NCBI GenBank assembly: GCA_946481195.1
Contig: CAMLNG010000151.1
Span: 1-8,237, forward strand
Direction: 5' to 3'
Source: an uncultured Chromatiaceae bacterium
Lineage (GTDB): Bacteria > Pseudomonadota > Gammaproteobacteria > Enterobacterales > Alteromonadaceae
DNA length: 8,237 nucleotides
The notes under the pieces were generated by a model. That model did no database searches and had not been told where the DNA came from. It saw only the letters and a list, made by a program, of their open reading frames with translations. The position numbers and the translations under genes were made by a program. Shown piece after piece: positions 1 to 6,751 of the stretch; position 1 is the stretch's first letter; every line of letters starts with the position of its first letter.

Positions 1-137
1 GGGCGCGGCGCCCGCGTGGTATGCGACACGCTTAATTGCATATCTGAATGTTGTGCCAGTAACGCATTGATCAGGCTGGATTTGCCGGCACCGCTTGGCG
101 CAGACAGGATAAACAGGTTGCCGGGTAAATGTTGCAT
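1..137 (-). CDS. gmk: guanylate kinase, N-terminal part (cut by window edge)
   Basis: Guanylate kinase phosphorylates GMP (and dGMP) to GDP with ATP in the cytoplasm, an essential step of purine nucleotide supply. Only the first 45 codons and two bases lie in the window; the gene continues past base 1. The translation begins [18 protein letters not shown], with the P-loop at residues 12-21 (GAGK followed by two Ser). Residues 36-46 read [11 protein letters not shown], the family's GMP-binding segment with Ser38, Arg42 and Arg45. This matches the known E. coli protein almost position by position. The ATG at 137 is chosen because its N-terminus fits the family; an AGAGAA stretch about eight bases upstream is a modest ribosome binding site. 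It lies downstream of the MFS gene on the same strand, but a terminator-like hairpin and its own promoter separate them. Identification is very secure. Confidence 0.94.
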   Translation of the reverse strand, partial: MQHLPGNLFILSAPSGAGKSSLINALLAQHSDMQLSVSHTTRAPR

Positions 138-166
138 GCGGAAATTCTCTGAAAACGGGCTCTGCC

Positions 167-197
167 AACAAAAACCGCAGTGTACGCAGAACTGCGG
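167..197 (-). terminator. rho-independent terminator-like hairpin after the MFS gene
   Basis: The minus strand reads CCGCAGT, a nine-base loop, ACTGCGG, and then TTTTTGTT. This is a seven-base-pair GC-rich stem (175-181 with 191-197) followed directly by a U-rich run. It lies 47 bases past the MFS stop codon and 30 bases before the gmk start, so it would stop MFS transcripts from entering gmk. Transcripts started from the overlapping gmk promoter would contain only the 3' arm of the stem and so would not form it. Confidence 0.6.
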
Positions 198-207
198 CGG
201 GCTGCAA
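179..207 (-). promoter_or_regulatory. sigma70-like promoter for gmk
   Basis: On the minus strand there is a -35 box TTGCAG (202-207), a 17-base spacer and a -10 box TACACT (179-184). The predicted start near 172 would leave a leader of about 35 bases before the gmk ATG at 137. Both boxes and the spacing are good matches to consensus. The -10 box lies inside the stem of the hairpin called at 167-197, so the two signals share DNA. Seen by eye only. Confidence 0.55.
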
Positions 208-243
208 TTGATGCAAATACCCGCCCGTTGCAGACCTGTGCCT

Positions 244-1458
244 TCAGCGCTGTTGCCGGGCGACAAACCGCAGCCAGACGCCGGCCAGACTGGCGGCGAG
301 CGCCAGGCTAATCACCGCCGGAAAACCGGCCAGGCTATAGAGCAAACCGGCAGCGGCAGAGCCGGCCGCCATGCCAACAAACATCCAGCTGACCAGCAAT
401 GCATTGAGCCGGCCGCGGGCGCTTGCATCCAGACTGTAAACGATAGATTGATGGGCGATGAGTGCGGTCTGGACACCCAGGTCAAAACCTATCACGGTCA
501 GCACCAACAATGGCAGCGCCAGGTTGGCCGGCAGCCAGTTGACCGCATACATCAGGGCAAAACTGATAGCGATGAGCAAACCGGCCCATAACGTCACTTT
601 GCCAGCACCTTGCCGGTCTGCAGCAGCGCCGGCCAGTGGCGCCGCGAGTGCACCGGCGGCACCGGCCAGACCAAAAGCCCCGGCCACGGCACTGCCAAGC
701 TGAAACTGATCGGCCAGCATTAACGCCAGTGTCGACCAGAAGGCGGCAAAGCCAACCGAAAACAGCGCCTGCGCCTGTGCGGCCCGGCGCAGCAGCGGAT
801 ATTGTCGCCACAGACTGAGCATCGAGCTGAGCAGCCGGCCATAACTCAGGCTGCGGTCACCGGGCAAGGCCGGCAACATGGCCCAGGCCAGTACGCCACT
901 GGCCAAAATACTCAGCGCGGCCAGCTGATATAGCAGACGCCAGCTGTCCCAGGCACTGACCAGACCGCTGACAGTTCTGGATAACAAAATACCGAGCAAC
1001 AGTCCTGTCATCACTGTGCCGACGGTGCGGCCCCGCCGCGCCGGATCCGACAAAGCCGCCACTGCCGGGACAATGTCCTGCGCTACAGTGGCCAGCAAGC
1101 CAATCAGTAAACTGAGGAATAACAAGCCTTGCAGGCCGCTGCTGAAGCTAAATGCCAATAGCGTCAACGCCAGTAACAGGCTTTTACTCAGAATCAGCTT
1201 ACGGCGGTTGAAGCGGTCGCCGAGCGGTACCAGCAATAAAATGCCAAGGGCGTAGCCAAATTGGGTCAGGGTGGGCACCAGACTGATTTGCCGGACTGAA
1301 CTGCCAAGTTCCGCGCATATAAGCGGTAAGATTGGCTGGCTGTAATAAATCGCCGCCACGCTGCTGCCGGTCGCGCCGGCCAGCGCTAGCAGTTTGCCAA
1401 AAGACAAGGCTGGAGTAGCCGTTGTAGCAACGGGTTCGGTCGAAGCAATAGTTTGCAT
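244..1458 (-). CDS. MFS transporter, drug/sugar-efflux-like
   Basis: A 404-residue inner-membrane transporter of the major facilitator superfamily, the size expected for 12 helices. Residues 38-42 (YYSQP) followed by a hydrophobic LPLI stretch match the first helix of the YYxQPLL group of proton-linked exporters. The signature loop between helices 2 and 3 is at residues 80-87 (GDRFNRRK). The C-terminal half repeats the pattern of long Ala/Leu/Gly helices. The substrate cannot be read from sequence; drug, sugar or metabolite efflux is typical of the group. The start at 1458 is preferred over an in-frame ATG at 1545 because GGAG stands six bases before it, and the extra 29 residues are polar, Cys-containing and unlike the family. 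Divergent from a LysR gene, which probably controls it. A terminator-like hairpin follows. Confidence 0.88.
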   Translation of the reverse strand: MQTIASTEPVATTATPALSFGKLLALAGATGSSVAAIYYSQPILPLICAELGSSVRQISLVPTLTQFGYALGILLLVPLGDRFNRRKLILSKSLLLALTLLAFSFSSGLQGLLFLSLLIGLLATVAQDIVPAVAALSDPARRGRTVGTVMTGLLLGILLSRTVSGLVSAWDSWRLLYQLAALSILASGVLAWAMLPALPGDRSLSYGRLLSSMLSLWRQYPLLRRAAQAQALFSVGFAAFWSTLALMLADQFQLGSAVAGAFGLAGAAGALAAPLAGAAADRQGAGKVTLWAGLLIAISFALMYAVNWLPANLALPLLVLTVIGFDLGVQTALIAHQSIVYSLDASARGRLNALLVSWMFVGMAAGSAAAGLLYSLAGFPAVISLALAASLAGVWLRFVARQQR

Positions 1459-1528
1459 CAGAGACTCCAAAAACAGGAAACAACTGCGGATGCCCGGCAT
1501 GCTAAAGCGTCGGCCATGGCACTGGTAG

Positions 1529-1555
1529 TTGCCTGACTGGCACAACTGCTATACG
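1529..1555 (+). promoter_or_regulatory. possible extended -10 promoter for the LysR gene
   Basis: TGCTATACG (1547-1555) gives an extended -10 element with the hexamer TATACG. TTGCCT at 1529-1534 could be a -35 box, although the spacer is only 15 bases. The predicted transcript start near 1562 is almost at the ATG (1564), so the messenger would have little or no leader. That agrees with the lack of a visible ribosome binding site. The candidate operator overlaps the -35 box, which would suit autorepression. Confidence 0.35.
1530..1542. promoter_or_regulatory. candidate LysR operator (T-N11-A dyad)
   Basis: The sequence TGCC-TGACT-GGCA is an inverted repeat with four-base arms and the T-N11-A form typical of LysR-family binding sites. 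It lies in the 105-base gap between the divergent MFS and lysR starts, 33 bases before the lysR ATG, and overlaps the likely lysR -35 region. An ACTGG direct repeat (1521-1525 and 1536-1540) partly overlaps it. Position and form suggest control of both genes by the LysR protein; this is inference. Confidence 0.5.
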
Positions 1556-1563
1556 TTATCAGT

Positions 1564-2508
1564 ATGAGCAAGTCTGAAATTTTTAGCGTAGACAGAATAG
1601 AGCTGCTGCAAACCCTGGTACGGATTGTCGAGACCGGTAGTTTGTCAGCGGCGGCACGGCAGCTGGGGACCAGTCAGCCCACGGTCAGCCGGCGCTTACG
1701 CAGTCTGGAACAATTGCTGGATTGCCGGCTGTTATTACGCACTACTCATCAGCTGAAACTGACGGACGAAGGCGAACGTTGTTATCAACGGGCGCGGCAA
1801 CTGCTGCAGGATTGGCAGGCGCTGACTGATGACCTCAATGTGCGTTCGGCCATGCCGTCCGGTTTGCTGCGGGTGCGGGCACCACATGCTTTTGGCCGCG
1901 AACAGTTGCTGGCGCCTTTGCTGGCGTATCTGGCGCAGTGGCCGGAATTGCAAATCGACTGGAGCCTCAATGATCAGGCGCCGGATTTCCTGGCCGAGCA
2001 GGTCGATTGTGCTATTCATGTCGGCCCGGTGACAGATCCGGCGCTGGTTGCCGTGTTGCTGGCCGAAGTACCACGGCTGGTGGTGGCTGCGCCCGGTTTA
2101 TTGGCGGCGCATGCGCCGCTGCAGCAGGTCAGCGATTTGGCCAGGCTGCCCTGGCTGGCCTTCAGTACCTATTACCGCCAGGAAGTCTGTTTAACTGAGC
2201 AGGAACAGGCGCAGACTGTGCGTTTTGCGATTAAACCCAGACTTAGTTCCGACAATTTATACGTGATCCGCGACGCGGCAAAGGCCGGCCTCGGCGCCGC
2301 CTTAGTCTCGCGTTGGGTTGTTAGTCAGGAGCTGGAAAATGGCGCGCTGCAGGCGGTGTTTCCGCAGTGGCAGGCATCTGCCTTGCCGGTCTATCTGGTG
2401 TATCCCTATGCGCGGTATTATCCGGCGCGGCTCACGCATTTTATGCAGTTTATCCGCGAAGTCTTGCCACAAATCGCCGGCTTACAGCCACGCCGCTTTA
2501 CCGGTTGA
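1564..2508 (+). CDS. LysR-family transcriptional regulator
   Basis: A 314-residue LysR-type regulator of normal family length. The winged helix-turn-helix is at residues 13-60, with the typical SLSAAARQLGTSQPTVSRRL run at about 26-45 and the wing SLEQLLDCRLLLRT after it. A linker helix follows, then the two-lobed effector-binding domain (about 92-300), including the usual LPWLAFS and GLGAALVSRWVV elements. It would bind DNA as a tetramer and respond to an unknown small molecule. It is divergent from the MFS gene, so the transporter and the regulator itself are the likely targets. No Shine-Dalgarno sequence is visible before the ATG, and family alignments usually begin near residue 9; no better start exists in frame. 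The gene ends in a terminator hairpin shared with the end of the convergent DUF4442 gene. Confidence 0.92.
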   Translation: MSKSEIFSVDRIELLQTLVRIVETGSLSAAARQLGTSQPTVSRRLRSLEQLLDCRLLLRTTHQLKLTDEGERCYQRARQLLQDWQALTDDLNVRSAMPSGLLRVRAPHAFGREQLLAPLLAYLAQWPELQIDWSLNDQAPDFLAEQVDCAIHVGPVTDPALVAVLLAEVPRLVVAAPGLLAAHAPLQQVSDLARLPWLAFSTYYRQEVCLTEQEQAQTVRFAIKPRLSSDNLYVIRDAAKAGLGAALVSRWVVSQELENGALQAVFPQWQASALPVYLVYPYARYYPARLTHFMQFIREVLPQIAGLQPRRFTG

Positions 2509-2529
2509 ACCGGCGGCGGCTTATTTTTT
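2492..2529 (+). terminator. rho-independent terminator of the LysR gene
   Basis: An inner stem CCGGTT/AACCGG (2501-2506 with 2508-2513; in practice CCGG pairs round a five-base loop) sits within an outer GCCGC/GCGGC pairing (2492-2496 with 2516-2520). It is followed by TTATTTTTT (2521-2529). The stem includes the lysR stop codon, and the T-run lies in the last codons of the convergent DUF4442 gene. It acts on the plus strand only, since there is no T-run on the other side. Confidence 0.7.
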
Positions 2530-3003
2530 CCGGGTCGCTTTGACTGACAAGGTCAGTTCAAACTTCGCCATCGGTTCGTCGCCATGCAGCGAAGGGCAGG
2601 TCACTGTGATACTGACGGTTTTATTGATGCGCTGGCCGGTGGCGATAGATTCGTCCATCATGGCGTCGATGAGGGCGCCGTCATTGCTGCGAAACCAGAC
2701 TTCCGCTTCCGGCCGTTTTAAAAATTCGCCTTTGACATCTTTAAAGGCAAAGTTGGCGTTGATGCCACGTTCCCGCGCTTTGCTGAACACCAGAAAAGCG
2801 CCGGCTAAGTCGGCGCCAATCGCCAGAGCGCCAAAATAAATACTGCCCAGATGGTTCTTGGTACGCCAGGTATGCGGCATGCTGACCGCGAGGTGCGTGT
2901 CCGACATTTCGCGGATTTTCGGGCTGCAAAAACCAATCAGCGGGATATATCGCAGACCGAACCAAAACAGCATGCGCTGGGCTTGTTTGAGTGTGACGCG
3001 CAT
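2521..3003 (-). CDS. DUF4442 hotdog-fold protein, thioesterase-like
   Basis: A 160-residue protein that looks like the DUF4442 family, single hotdog-fold proteins related to acyl-CoA thioesterases (YiiD C-terminal-like). The most telling part is residues 43-60 (PHTWRTKNHLGSIYFGAL), matching the family pattern in which a WRTxNxxGxxFGG-like segment starts the long central helix. The second half is beta-rich (residues 80-155). The specific substrate is unknown and hydrolase activity is inferred from the fold. The start at 3003 is chosen because GGAG stands five bases upstream; an ATG at 3036 would add 11 residues (MARFFCFCGVT) with no ribosome binding site. It lies 63 bases after the four-cysteine protein gene on the same strand but has its own promoter-like sequence. 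It converges on lysR with a 12-base gap. Confidence 0.78.
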   Translation of the reverse strand: MRVTLKQAQRMLFWFGLRYIPLIGFCSPKIREMSDTHLAVSMPHTWRTKNHLGSIYFGALAIGADLAGAFLVFSKARERGINANFAFKDVKGEFLKRPEAEVWFRSNDGALIDAMMDESIATGQRINKTVSITVTCPSLHGDEPMAKFELTLSVKATRKK

Positions 3004-3036
3004 TGTGACTCCGCAAAAACAGAAAAACCGGGCCAC

Positions 3037-3065
3037 AGCATATCTGACTGTTACTGGTCAGACAA
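3037..3065 (-). promoter_or_regulatory. sigma70-like promoter for the DUF4442 gene
   Basis: On the minus strand TTGTCT (3060-3065) and TATGCT (3037-3042) are separated by exactly 17 bases. The predicted start near 3030 leaves a leader of about 27 bases, including the GGAG ribosome binding site. The -35 box ends just past the stop codon of the upstream gene, so the DUF4442 gene can be transcribed independently of the gene row it sits in. Confidence 0.55.
3043..3062. promoter_or_regulatory. inverted repeat between -35 and -10, candidate operator
   Basis: TCTGAC-N8-GTCAGA is a perfect six-base inverted repeat that fills the spacer of the DUF4442 gene promoter and overlaps its -35 box. No T-run follows on either strand, so an intrinsic terminator is unlikely. 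A dimeric repressor site is the simplest reading. No regulator for it can be named from the window. Confidence 0.45.
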
Positions 3066-3066
3066 G

Positions 3067-3675
3067 TTATTGACTGTGGCCAGCTATCCCTTTGCTGTAT
3101 TGCTGTTCAAAACGCTGTTGGGCCTGCTGGCGCTGCTCGACGCACTGGCGGATGCGCTCGGTATGGCGCACGCCAAAACAATAAAACGGTGGCTGATAAT
3201 AGGCCAGCCATGCCCTTTGTTTGGCGCCCTGATAAGGCGCTTTGACGCTGATCACTGAGATGGTCAGGCTGGCCGCCGGCGAACTTCTGGCCGGATTTTT
3301 CACCGGTTCAGCGCGTCTGGATTGGGTGGATGTGGATTTATCAGGCCGCGTGTTCTGACCCGTTGATGCGCCGCGCCGGCGCGGTTGTATAGTTTGTGGT
3401 TGCTGGCAATGATACTGCAGCTGTAGTTCGAGCTGTGCCTGCTGCGCTTTGATTTTAAGCTCCTGTTTCAGTTGATAACCACGGCGTTGCTGCTCGCGGT
3501 TCAGTTCCAGCGCAGCGTCCAGCTGAGCGCACTGCGCGACGCTGAACTGTTCAATTTGTGCAGGCACCACAGCACTAAAACTAAACAGCAGGCAGTACAG
3601 CAACGTGTAGGCAAATCTGGCATGGAGCAGGGTGGTGAGTGGGGGCGCGCAGGAGCGCAAAGGCTGGTTACACAT
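3067..3675 (-). CDS. unrecognised exported Gln-rich protein with four cysteines
   Basis: I do not recognise a family for this 202-residue protein. The N-terminus has a basic segment, a hydrophobic core (about residues 21-36, FAYTLLYCLLFSFSAV) and a likely signal peptidase I site after VPA (39/40), so it should be exported. The mature part has two helical blocks. Residues 45-92 are a Gln/Glu/Lys-rich helix bounded by Cys49 and Cys90. Residues 148-195 contain Cys166 and Cys178 and end in a Gln/Arg-rich helix. Between them is a low-complexity linker rich in Ser, Thr, Pro and Arg (94-135). The four mature cysteines could form two disulfides in the periplasm. AAGGA seven bases before the ATG supports this start. 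It follows the S9 peptidase gene after 78 bases. The middle of that gap is AT-rich (about 3727-3753), but I see no clear promoter there. Confidence 0.7.
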   Translation of the reverse strand: MCNQPLRSCAPPLTTLLHARFAYTLLYCLLFSFSAVVPAQIEQFSVAQCAQLDAALELNREQQRRGYQLKQELKIKAQQAQLELQLQYHCQQPQTIQPRRRGASTGQNTRPDKSTSTQSRRAEPVKNPARSSPAASLTISVISVKAPYQGAKQRAWLAYYQPPFYCFGVRHTERIRQCVEQRQQAQQRFEQQYSKGIAGHSQ

Positions 3676-3753
3676 CAGCAGATCCTTCTGGGGTGGTTGG
3701 CTCCGGCAGTCGTCCTGACCTCGGATGGTCTCTGTAGTTTAGTTAAATAAAAG

Positions 3754-5754
3754 TTAATTTCCAGCTGTGACTGGCCGGACTTCCAGTGCTTGCAACATGT
3801 CGTCGAGCGGGTCCAGTTCCGGGTTGCCGGTATCGGTGTGGACGGCCGGTGCAAAGCTTGGCTGCGGTCCGGATTGCAGATGACTGACCAGCAAACTGGC
3901 AGCCAGATAAAACTGCAGACGCCGGCCTTGCAGTGTGCTGGTCTGATGGCCGCTGTCCGGGTCCAGCCACAGCCGTACTGTTTTACCCTGTGCCAGCGCC
4001 TGTTGCTGAAACTGCTGTAAAGTCGCTGCCGCAATACGGTCGTCACGGCCACCGGCCCACAGATACAGCGGGCGCTGCAACAGTGCGATCCTTGCGCGTG
4101 GTGACGCTGCGCTGAGCTGGCGTTGCCAATGTGGGTCCTGCCAGGGTACTGCAGCGTCATGCAATAAGTCACTTAAGGATTTTTCACCAAACGGCGTGGC
4201 GGCTGTTGGTACATAAGCTTGTAATGTGGCCGCCAAATCGACCGGCGCAGCCAGAGCCAGGCCAAAGCGAAAGCGCTGCGGCTGTGCTTGTAGCGCCTGA
4301 ATGGTCAGATAGCCACCAAAAGAGTGGCCGATCACCGCTTGCTGCGCCGGGTTGCCGATACCGTTTTGCAGCAGCAAATCCAGGCCACTGAAAATATCGT
4401 CGAGCAGCAGATTGTCTGGGCCAAAATTGCCCTGCGCCGCCTGCATAAAAGCCGGCCCATAACCAGCGGAACTGCGGTAATCCACTTGCAGCACAATAGC
4501 GCCGTGATTGACCAGCCATTGCACCAGCACGTCGTATGATGGGTCGGTGCGGCTAAAAGGGCCGCCGTGGATCAGCGTGACCAGTGGACTTTGCGCCAGT
4601 GGCCGGCCTGGCGGCAGATACAGATGCCCCGGAATGGTGTGGCCGTCTTGTGCCTGCCAGGCCACTTGTTGCGGCGACACCCCAGCTGGCAGCGGTGCTG
4701 TGGTACTTAACTGTAGTGGCAGGCGCTGGCGGATCTGCAGATCTGTATCCAGCGTCAGCAGCAGATGCTGTGCAGCTGTCTGATCGCTGCAGAAGTAACT
4801 GACCAGCAGCTTAAACGCTGCGCTTTTTACTTTATCCGGCGCCGCGCTTTTTTGTGTAACCAGCGCTGTGCTTTGCAGCTGCATCGAGCACTGCGGCCGG
4901 AATGCCTGCAGCTGGTCCAGCAAAGTTTGCCAGGCAGGATCTTCGCTGTGCCAATACAGCCGCTGATACAAACGGGCAGTGGCCAGCAGTTTGCCGTCGG
5001 CGCTGCGCAGCTGAGCACTGATGTCCGGGAGCAGACCTGATGTTGTTTCTGCTGCTGTCTGGGCTGATTCTTGTTCCTGAGCATGCTGCATGAACAGCAC
5101 TTTGCCGGCGCTATCCTGCCAGGCGCGGCGCTGTGGTGTTGGCCAGATTTGCCGGGCCGCATGGTTGTTGTTGATAAACCAGTAACTGGTCGACGCCTGT
5201 TGCCACTGCAGCACAGCGCCGTCAGCATTAAGTTCAATCAGCTGTGCACTATGGCGGGACGGACTTGGTCTGATGCCGGGTAAAGCAAAACCGGGCTGCC
5301 AGATTGTCCGCAGCGTTTTGCGCCGGATATCCAGCAACTGCAACAAATCGGATGCGGCCAGCCACAGCTGCTGTTGGTCACGACTGAGTATCAGCTGTGG
5401 CGGCGGCACTTCGCGTTGTTTATGCAGCACCTGCTCTTCACCATCGCCCTGACTGCGGCACAGCCAATATTGCTGGCCCTGCCGGCGCCAGTAATAGACC
5501 CAGTGCCCGTCAGCACTCAGTAGAGGCTGTAGTGGTAACGCCGGGAAAAAATGCCCGGCCGAAAAATATGCGGCTAACGGCTGAGTGGGCAGTGGCGGGG
5601 ATTGTTCAGCCTGCTGTTGCAGTTGCTGCCATTCCGTAGTTGTGAATGCTCTGATTGCCTGCTGGGCCTGCAGCGGCTTCGCCCACCATGCGAGGCAAAG
5701 CCCACAGAGCGTCAGTCTTAACAGGCGCAGTGGGTGTTTGACGTTAGTCCGCAT
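3754..5754 (-). CDS. exported S9-family (prolyl oligopeptidase-like) serine peptidase
   Basis: A 666-residue alpha/beta-hydrolase peptidase of family S9, exported by a signal peptide (residues 1-31; Arg/Lys-rich start, LLRLTLCGLCLAWW core, cleavage after LQA). Residues about 50-370 look like the degenerate beta-propeller that guards the active site. The catalytic domain follows, with the oxyanion segment IHGGP, the YRSSAGYG segment, nucleophile Ser478 in GHSFGGY, Asp572 in GGRDDRI and His603 in DSGHQT. The triad is complete and the length usual. It should cut peptides in the periplasm, possibly dipeptidyl- or acylaminoacyl-type; specificity cannot be told. Residues about 632-666 form a polar tail. 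The start at 5754 gives the signal peptide and has AAGG four bases upstream; an ATG at 5838 would bury it. The start overlaps the MaoC stop by 11 bases, so translation is probably coupled. Confidence 0.9.
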   Translation of the reverse strand: MRTNVKHPLRLLRLTLCGLCLAWWAKPLQAQQAIRAFTTTEWQQLQQQAEQSPPLPTQPLAAYFSAGHFFPALPLQPLLSADGHWVYYWRRQGQQYWLCRSQGDGEEQVLHKQREVPPPQLILSRDQQQLWLAASDLLQLLDIRRKTLRTIWQPGFALPGIRPSPSRHSAQLIELNADGAVLQWQQASTSYWFINNNHAARQIWPTPQRRAWQDSAGKVLFMQHAQEQESAQTAAETTSGLLPDISAQLRSADGKLLATARLYQRLYWHSEDPAWQTLLDQLQAFRPQCSMQLQSTALVTQKSAAPDKVKSAAFKLLVSYFCSDQTAAQHLLLTLDTDLQIRQRLPLQLSTTAPLPAGVSPQQVAWQAQDGHTIPGHLYLPPGRPLAQSPLVTLIHGGPFSRTDPSYDVLVQWLVNHGAIVLQVDYRSSAGYGPAFMQAAQGNFGPDNLLLDDIFSGLDLLLQNGIGNPAQQAVIGHSFGGYLTIQALQAQPQRFRFGLALAAPVDLAATLQAYVPTAATPFGEKSLSDLLHDAAVPWQDPHWQRQLSAASPRARIALLQRPLYLWAGGRDDRIAAATLQQFQQQALAQGKTVRLWLDPDSGHQTSTLQGRRLQFYLAASLLVSHLQSGPQPSFAPAVHTDTGNPELDPLDDMLQALEVRPVTAGN

Positions 5755-6616
5755 CCGGCCTTGCCGTCTTATCAGGCCAAAATTGCAGACTGGCCAACAG
5801 GCACAATCGGTCTTGTTGCCATAAGGCATATTCACCATGACTTTGTTGCGTCAGTTGCAGCGGGATGCCCGGCCATACCGGTGTTTTAAATTGCAGCTGC
5901 AGTTGTTGCACTGGTCGCCCTAACGCCTGGCACAACAACGCCGCACTGGCCATGCCATGCAGAATGGGCCTGGGCTGGCCGAATAACAGTGCCGACCAGC
6001 GCCATAAATGGATGGGGTTGTAATCACCGGATATTCGGGCGTAAGCACGGGGCGCATCAGGCGTGGTGATGATGTCAGTGATAGGGTGTCCTGGTTGGAT
6101 CTGTGGCCTGGTCACATCTGCTTTAGGCCCGGAACGCGGCGCTTTTTGCAGCAGATATTCGCTGTTGCCGCTTAGCAGCAGTTGCTGCTGTTGCCACACC
6201 TGTTGTTCGGCGCGCAGTAATAAACCTTTGGCATGCTGCACAGTGCTTAGCCGGGTCTGGATCTGTAGCGGGCCGCCGTCGCACAGCTGTGTCGGCGTTA
6301 GTTCCTGCTGCGTCTGCAGGTGATTGTGCAGATGAATGAGTCCCGCCACTTTTAATCCAGGGCATTGCAACATGCTGGCGAGCTGGGCTTTTTGCAGTAA
6401 TGGATAATAAAAACAGATTGGCACACTGTTGGGTGCAAAGCTAAAAAACTGCTGATAGGCATCAAGCTCTGTCAGCGCGGGGGCGGCCGCCTGATGGCAA
6501 TATTCGCGTGGTGCATCGCCAAAAGCCCGACCGGGCTTTAATAATGTCAGGCCGGCTTTGAGTAACAGAGGCCAGAGTGGGCCGGCTAAAGGCTGACTGG
6601 CGCGGGGAAGCGGCAT
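5744..6616 (-). CDS. MaoC-family (R)-enoyl-CoA hydratase-like protein
   Basis: A 290-residue MaoC-like protein with two hotdog halves, the layout of hydratase-2 type enzymes that add water to trans-2-enoyl-CoA to give (R)-3-hydroxyacyl-CoA in the cytoplasm. The C-terminal half carries the hydratase motif YARISGDYNPIHLW (192-205), with catalytic Asp198 and His203, and then the PILHGMASAALLC helix (217-229). The N-terminal half (about 45-160) is a degenerate hotdog without this motif. The acidic residue often found two places after the His is Trp here, as in the bacterial NPIHLW-type subgroup. It is a likely fatty-acid or polyester-related enzyme, but the substrate is unknown. GGAG five bases before the ATG fixes the start. 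The gene is divergent from the CPBP gene and overlaps the next gene by 11 bases. Confidence 0.85.
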   Translation of the reverse strand: MPLPRASQPLAGPLWPLLLKAGLTLLKPGRAFGDAPREYCHQAAAPALTELDAYQQFFSFAPNSVPICFYYPLLQKAQLASMLQCPGLKVAGLIHLHNHLQTQQELTPTQLCDGGPLQIQTRLSTVQHAKGLLLRAEQQVWQQQQLLLSGNSEYLLQKAPRSGPKADVTRPQIQPGHPITDIITTPDAPRAYARISGDYNPIHLWRWSALLFGQPRPILHGMASAALLCQALGRPVQQLQLQFKTPVWPGIPLQLTQQSHGEYALWQQDRLCLLASLQFWPDKTARPDAD

Positions 6617-6665
6617 CCAAACTCCATGATTCAGGCTGAACTGGTGATGAGCTTATCAGAGCCGG

Positions 6666-6694
6666 ATGACAGCGCCCAGTCGCCGCGTTATGGT
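6666..6694 (+). promoter_or_regulatory. sigma70-like promoter for the CPBP protease gene
   Basis: ATGACA (6666-6671) differs from the consensus -35 box at one base. It is followed by a 17-base spacer and TATGGT (6689-6694), a fair -10 box. The predicted start near 6701 gives a leader of about 50 bases to the ATG at 6752. This also argues against the more distal in-frame ATG at 6626, which would lie upstream of the transcript. I see no clear promoter for the divergent MaoC gene in the same gap. Confidence 0.5.
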
Positions 6695-6751
6695 AAGGCT
6701 TCAGGGGCCATCCTAACCACCAGCGGAAAAATGCACCAACTCGGAGTCAGC

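Noticed and set aside
16..591. Open frame of 191 codons on the plus strand at the left end
   Set aside because: It runs antisense through gmk and the MFS gene, which are both clearly coding. Its translation is low-complexity and has no family features.
1513..1520. GCCATGGC palindrome in the MFS-lysR gap
   Set aside because: An eight-base palindrome is expected by chance. It has no fixed relation to a promoter or to the T-N11-A dyad.
1459..1545. 29-residue extension of the MFS protein
   Set aside because: The start at 1458 has a strong GGAG site. The extension covers the shared control region with its operator-like dyad.
3727..3753. AT-rich stretch after the S9 peptidase stop as a promoter for the four-cysteine protein gene
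   Set aside because: No -35/-10 pair with proper spacing and good match could be found; the best (TTAACT and TACAGA) has a 15-base spacer.
4184..5237. Several frames of 70-140 codons on both strands inside the S9 peptidase gene
   Set aside because: They are shadows of a long GC-rich gene with strong protein-level evidence. None shows a domain, a signal peptide or a sensible ribosome binding site.
5755..5838. Possible 28-residue extension of the S9 peptidase
   Set aside because: It would place the signal peptide in the interior. The start at 5754 gives a normal signal peptide and overlaps the MaoC stop in the usual coupled way.
6626..6751. Possible 42-residue N-terminal extension of the CPBP protein
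   Set aside because: The extra residues are polar and lack family likeness. A GGAG site and a promoter candidate support the start at 6752.
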